Assembly: GCF_019598945.1 (NCBI RefSeq)
Contig: NZ_CP080598.1
Location: 868,001-932,000 of the forward strand
Reading direction: 5' to 3'
From: Sphaerospermopsis torques-reginae ITEP-024
GTDB taxonomy: Bacteria > Cyanobacteriota > Cyanobacteriia > Cyanobacteriales > Nostocaceae
DNA: 64,000 nt
Below, one piece after another: positions 62,812 through 64,000 of this stretch. The notes under the pieces are model-generated. The model searched no databases. It worked only from the letters and a program-made list of their open reading frames with translations, and was not told the origin of the DNA. Made by a program: the position numbers and the translations under genes. Every line of letters starts with the position of its first letter. Within the stretch, counting starts at the first letter, position 1.

Positions 62812-62879
62812 TTGGGACAAATTATTACTGTAATCACTAATGACTAATAACCAATAACTAATTACTCATGACTAAATTA

Positions 62880-63788
62880 TCATATATTATTTAGTCGGTT
62901 TTTAGCCTGGTTGCGTTCGGATTCAATTTGTCTGACTAGACTAGCAGGAAGTTGGGATTTTTTGGTTAACGCTTTTTCAAAATATGCGATCGCTTCTTTA
63001 ACCAAATTCTGACTTTTATCCTGTTTACCTTGTAAGTACAGTATTTGCGCTTTCAGATAATAAATTTCTGGGTTGTCAGAGGTGTTTTTCAAAGCACGAT
63101 TTACATAATCTAATGCTTGGGGATATTTTTTCAAATCCCTATACGCTAAAGCAATACCCCTATCTACTAAATATCCAGGTGCTGCATTTTGTTCCAGTTG
63201 TTCAATCGCTTGATCAGGACTAATAAAAGGCAAATTCACGGCTAACATTAAGTTCATATAGCCTTTAATTAAATTTAACTCTGGATCATTGGCATTAATG
63301 GCTTCTGCTCTATCTAAATATTCATACACTCTTGTTAACCTAGTAAATGCCTTTGATGCACCATTAACCGTACCTTCACGGGTAAGAATAACAGCACCTT
63401 CTAAAAAATTGCCTACTCCAGTGTATAAATTACCACGTAATTGGTTAGTAGCAATCAACTTTTGTCCAGCTTCTAAAGTCTTTTTGCTGTACTTCTCCAA
63501 ATTAACCAAATCTTGATTAGTATAAGCTAAAGATGCTTTTAAAGCATAAGCTAAAGGTTCATCGGGTTCATCAGCGATCGCTTTTTTCAGGTGATCCTCT
63601 GCAACAGGATAATTTCCTTGTTGGAAAATCGCTGTAAACGCTGCTTCCGTGCGATCGCCAATTTTATGAGGTTCACTACTGCGAAATGGATCACCCGCTA
63701 ATGAGGGATTTACCCACAAATTTAAGATTAACGTAGTAGCAAAAGCAACTTTAGAAACCAGAGGAAAACCCAAAAGATGTTTAGACAT
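62880..63788 (-). CDS. Sll0314/Alr1548-type TPR-repeat protein
   Basis: The 302-residue protein has a signal peptide ending near SLAGDP. A helical repeat domain with TPR units follows (AFTAIFQQGNYPVAEDHLKKA, YLDRAEAINANDPELNLIKG, RGIALAYRDLKKYPQALDYV, PEIYYLKAQILYLQGKQDKS). I recognise the overall pattern as the cyanobacterial Sll0314/Alr1548 family. It is probably periplasmic or thylakoid-lumenal. The function is unknown; TPR proteins usually scaffold other proteins. The next 212 bases to the window end hold AAAAAAATCCC repeats (63877-63921) and no gene. Confidence 0.85.
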   Translation of the reverse strand: MSKHLLGFPLVSKVAFATTLILNLWVNPSLAGDPFRSSEPHKIGDRTEAAFTAIFQQGNYPVAEDHLKKAIADEPDEPLAYALKASLAYTNQDLVNLEKYSKKTLEAGQKLIATNQLRGNLYTGVGNFLEGAVILTREGTVNGASKAFTRLTRVYEYLDRAEAINANDPELNLIKGYMNLMLAVNLPFISPDQAIEQLEQNAAPGYLVDRGIALAYRDLKKYPQALDYVNRALKNTSDNPEIYYLKAQILYLQGKQDKSQNLVKEAIAYFEKALTKKSQLPASLVRQIESERNQAKNRLNNI

Positions 63789-63876
63789 AATAAAACACAG
63801 AATTATTACAATTGAACTTGTCGTATGTATTACTGAAAATCAAAAAATGCTTAACCAAAAAACGCTTCTGTATTGG

Positions 63877-63921
63877 CAAAAAAAATCCAAAAAAATCCCA
63901 AAAAAATCCCAAAAAAATCAA
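63877..63921. repeat. Tandem AAAAAAATCCC (11-mer) repeats
   Basis: Roughly four copies of TCC(C)AAAAAAA lie upstream of the TPR gene near the end of the window. Confidence 0.8.
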
Positions 63922-64000
63922 ATTTATCTAGACTCTTGAAAATTCATGAGGTTTCCTCGCTGATTGTAGCGATTTTTTGTGTAATTCTGTCAAAATAGAA

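Overview
The window is chromosomal DNA of a filamentous, gas-vacuolate cyanobacterium, most likely Nostocales (Anabaena/Dolichospermum/Aphanizomenon type). The signs are a psbA gene for photosystem II D1, cyanobacterial families (DUF3288, DUF3531, DUF1574, Sll0314/Alr1548-type TPR), scattered GCGATCGC (HIP1) octamers such as 7056-7063, low GC, and many short tandem heptamer arrays of the kind known from heterocyst formers. No tool was run; all calls come from reading the sequence and recalled family knowledge.

Left part (1-20.4 kb) is housekeeping and cell-envelope material: a truncated CHASE2-Ser/Thr kinase, ammonium transporter amt, an SGNH-like protein that has lost its nucleophile serine, ispH, thrC, a BrkB-like/DUF4112/hydrolase row, ddl, tRNA-Leu(CAA), and a divergent hopanoid pair (HpnB-like glycosyltransferase and squalene-hopene cyclase). 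Between the genes lie decayed pieces: the last ~50 codons of an alpha-hydroxy-acid oxidase, a 49-codon TnpB remnant, several MITE-like elements, and two candidate structured-RNA regions (6.2-6.65 kb and 13.07-13.23 kb).

The centre (20.4-32.6 kb) is a gas vesicle locus. Three identical gvpA copies in a 328-bp tandem repeat are followed by a spacer with three stacked hairpins, then gvpC (five 33-residue repeats), gvpN, gvpJ, gvpK (fused to a GvpA-like domain), gvpF and gvpG (with a 123-bp internal duplication). gvpV is inverted, and a second rightward block carries a second gvpF/L gene (gvpW), a tandem Get3/ArsA-type ATPase and a two-ring Cdc48/p97-like AAA ATPase, closed by a terminator. The last two are tightly linked to gvpW and look like a chaperone/unfoldase module for the very hydrophobic gas vesicle proteins. 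This is the most interesting candidate system in the window.

Right part (32.6-64 kb): a histidine phosphatase, clpC, a DUF3288 gene, an MlaD/MlaF lipid-transport pair, a carotenoid-desaturase-like FAD enzyme, an orphan HicB-like gene, a FecCD/FecE-type ABC pair without a binding protein, polysaccharide deacetylase, a nuclease, an rRNA/tRNA methyltransferase, tRNA-Leu(CAG), murA (apparently using an ATT start codon), psbA (E130 form of D1), an MBOAT plus DUF1574 acetylation pair, ppc, small cyanobacterial proteins, a toxin-like gene pair, duplicated Uma2 genes, a NUDIX hydrolase, DUF3531 and a TPR protein. Heptamer arrays here have supplied start codons, stop codons and terminal residues to several genes.
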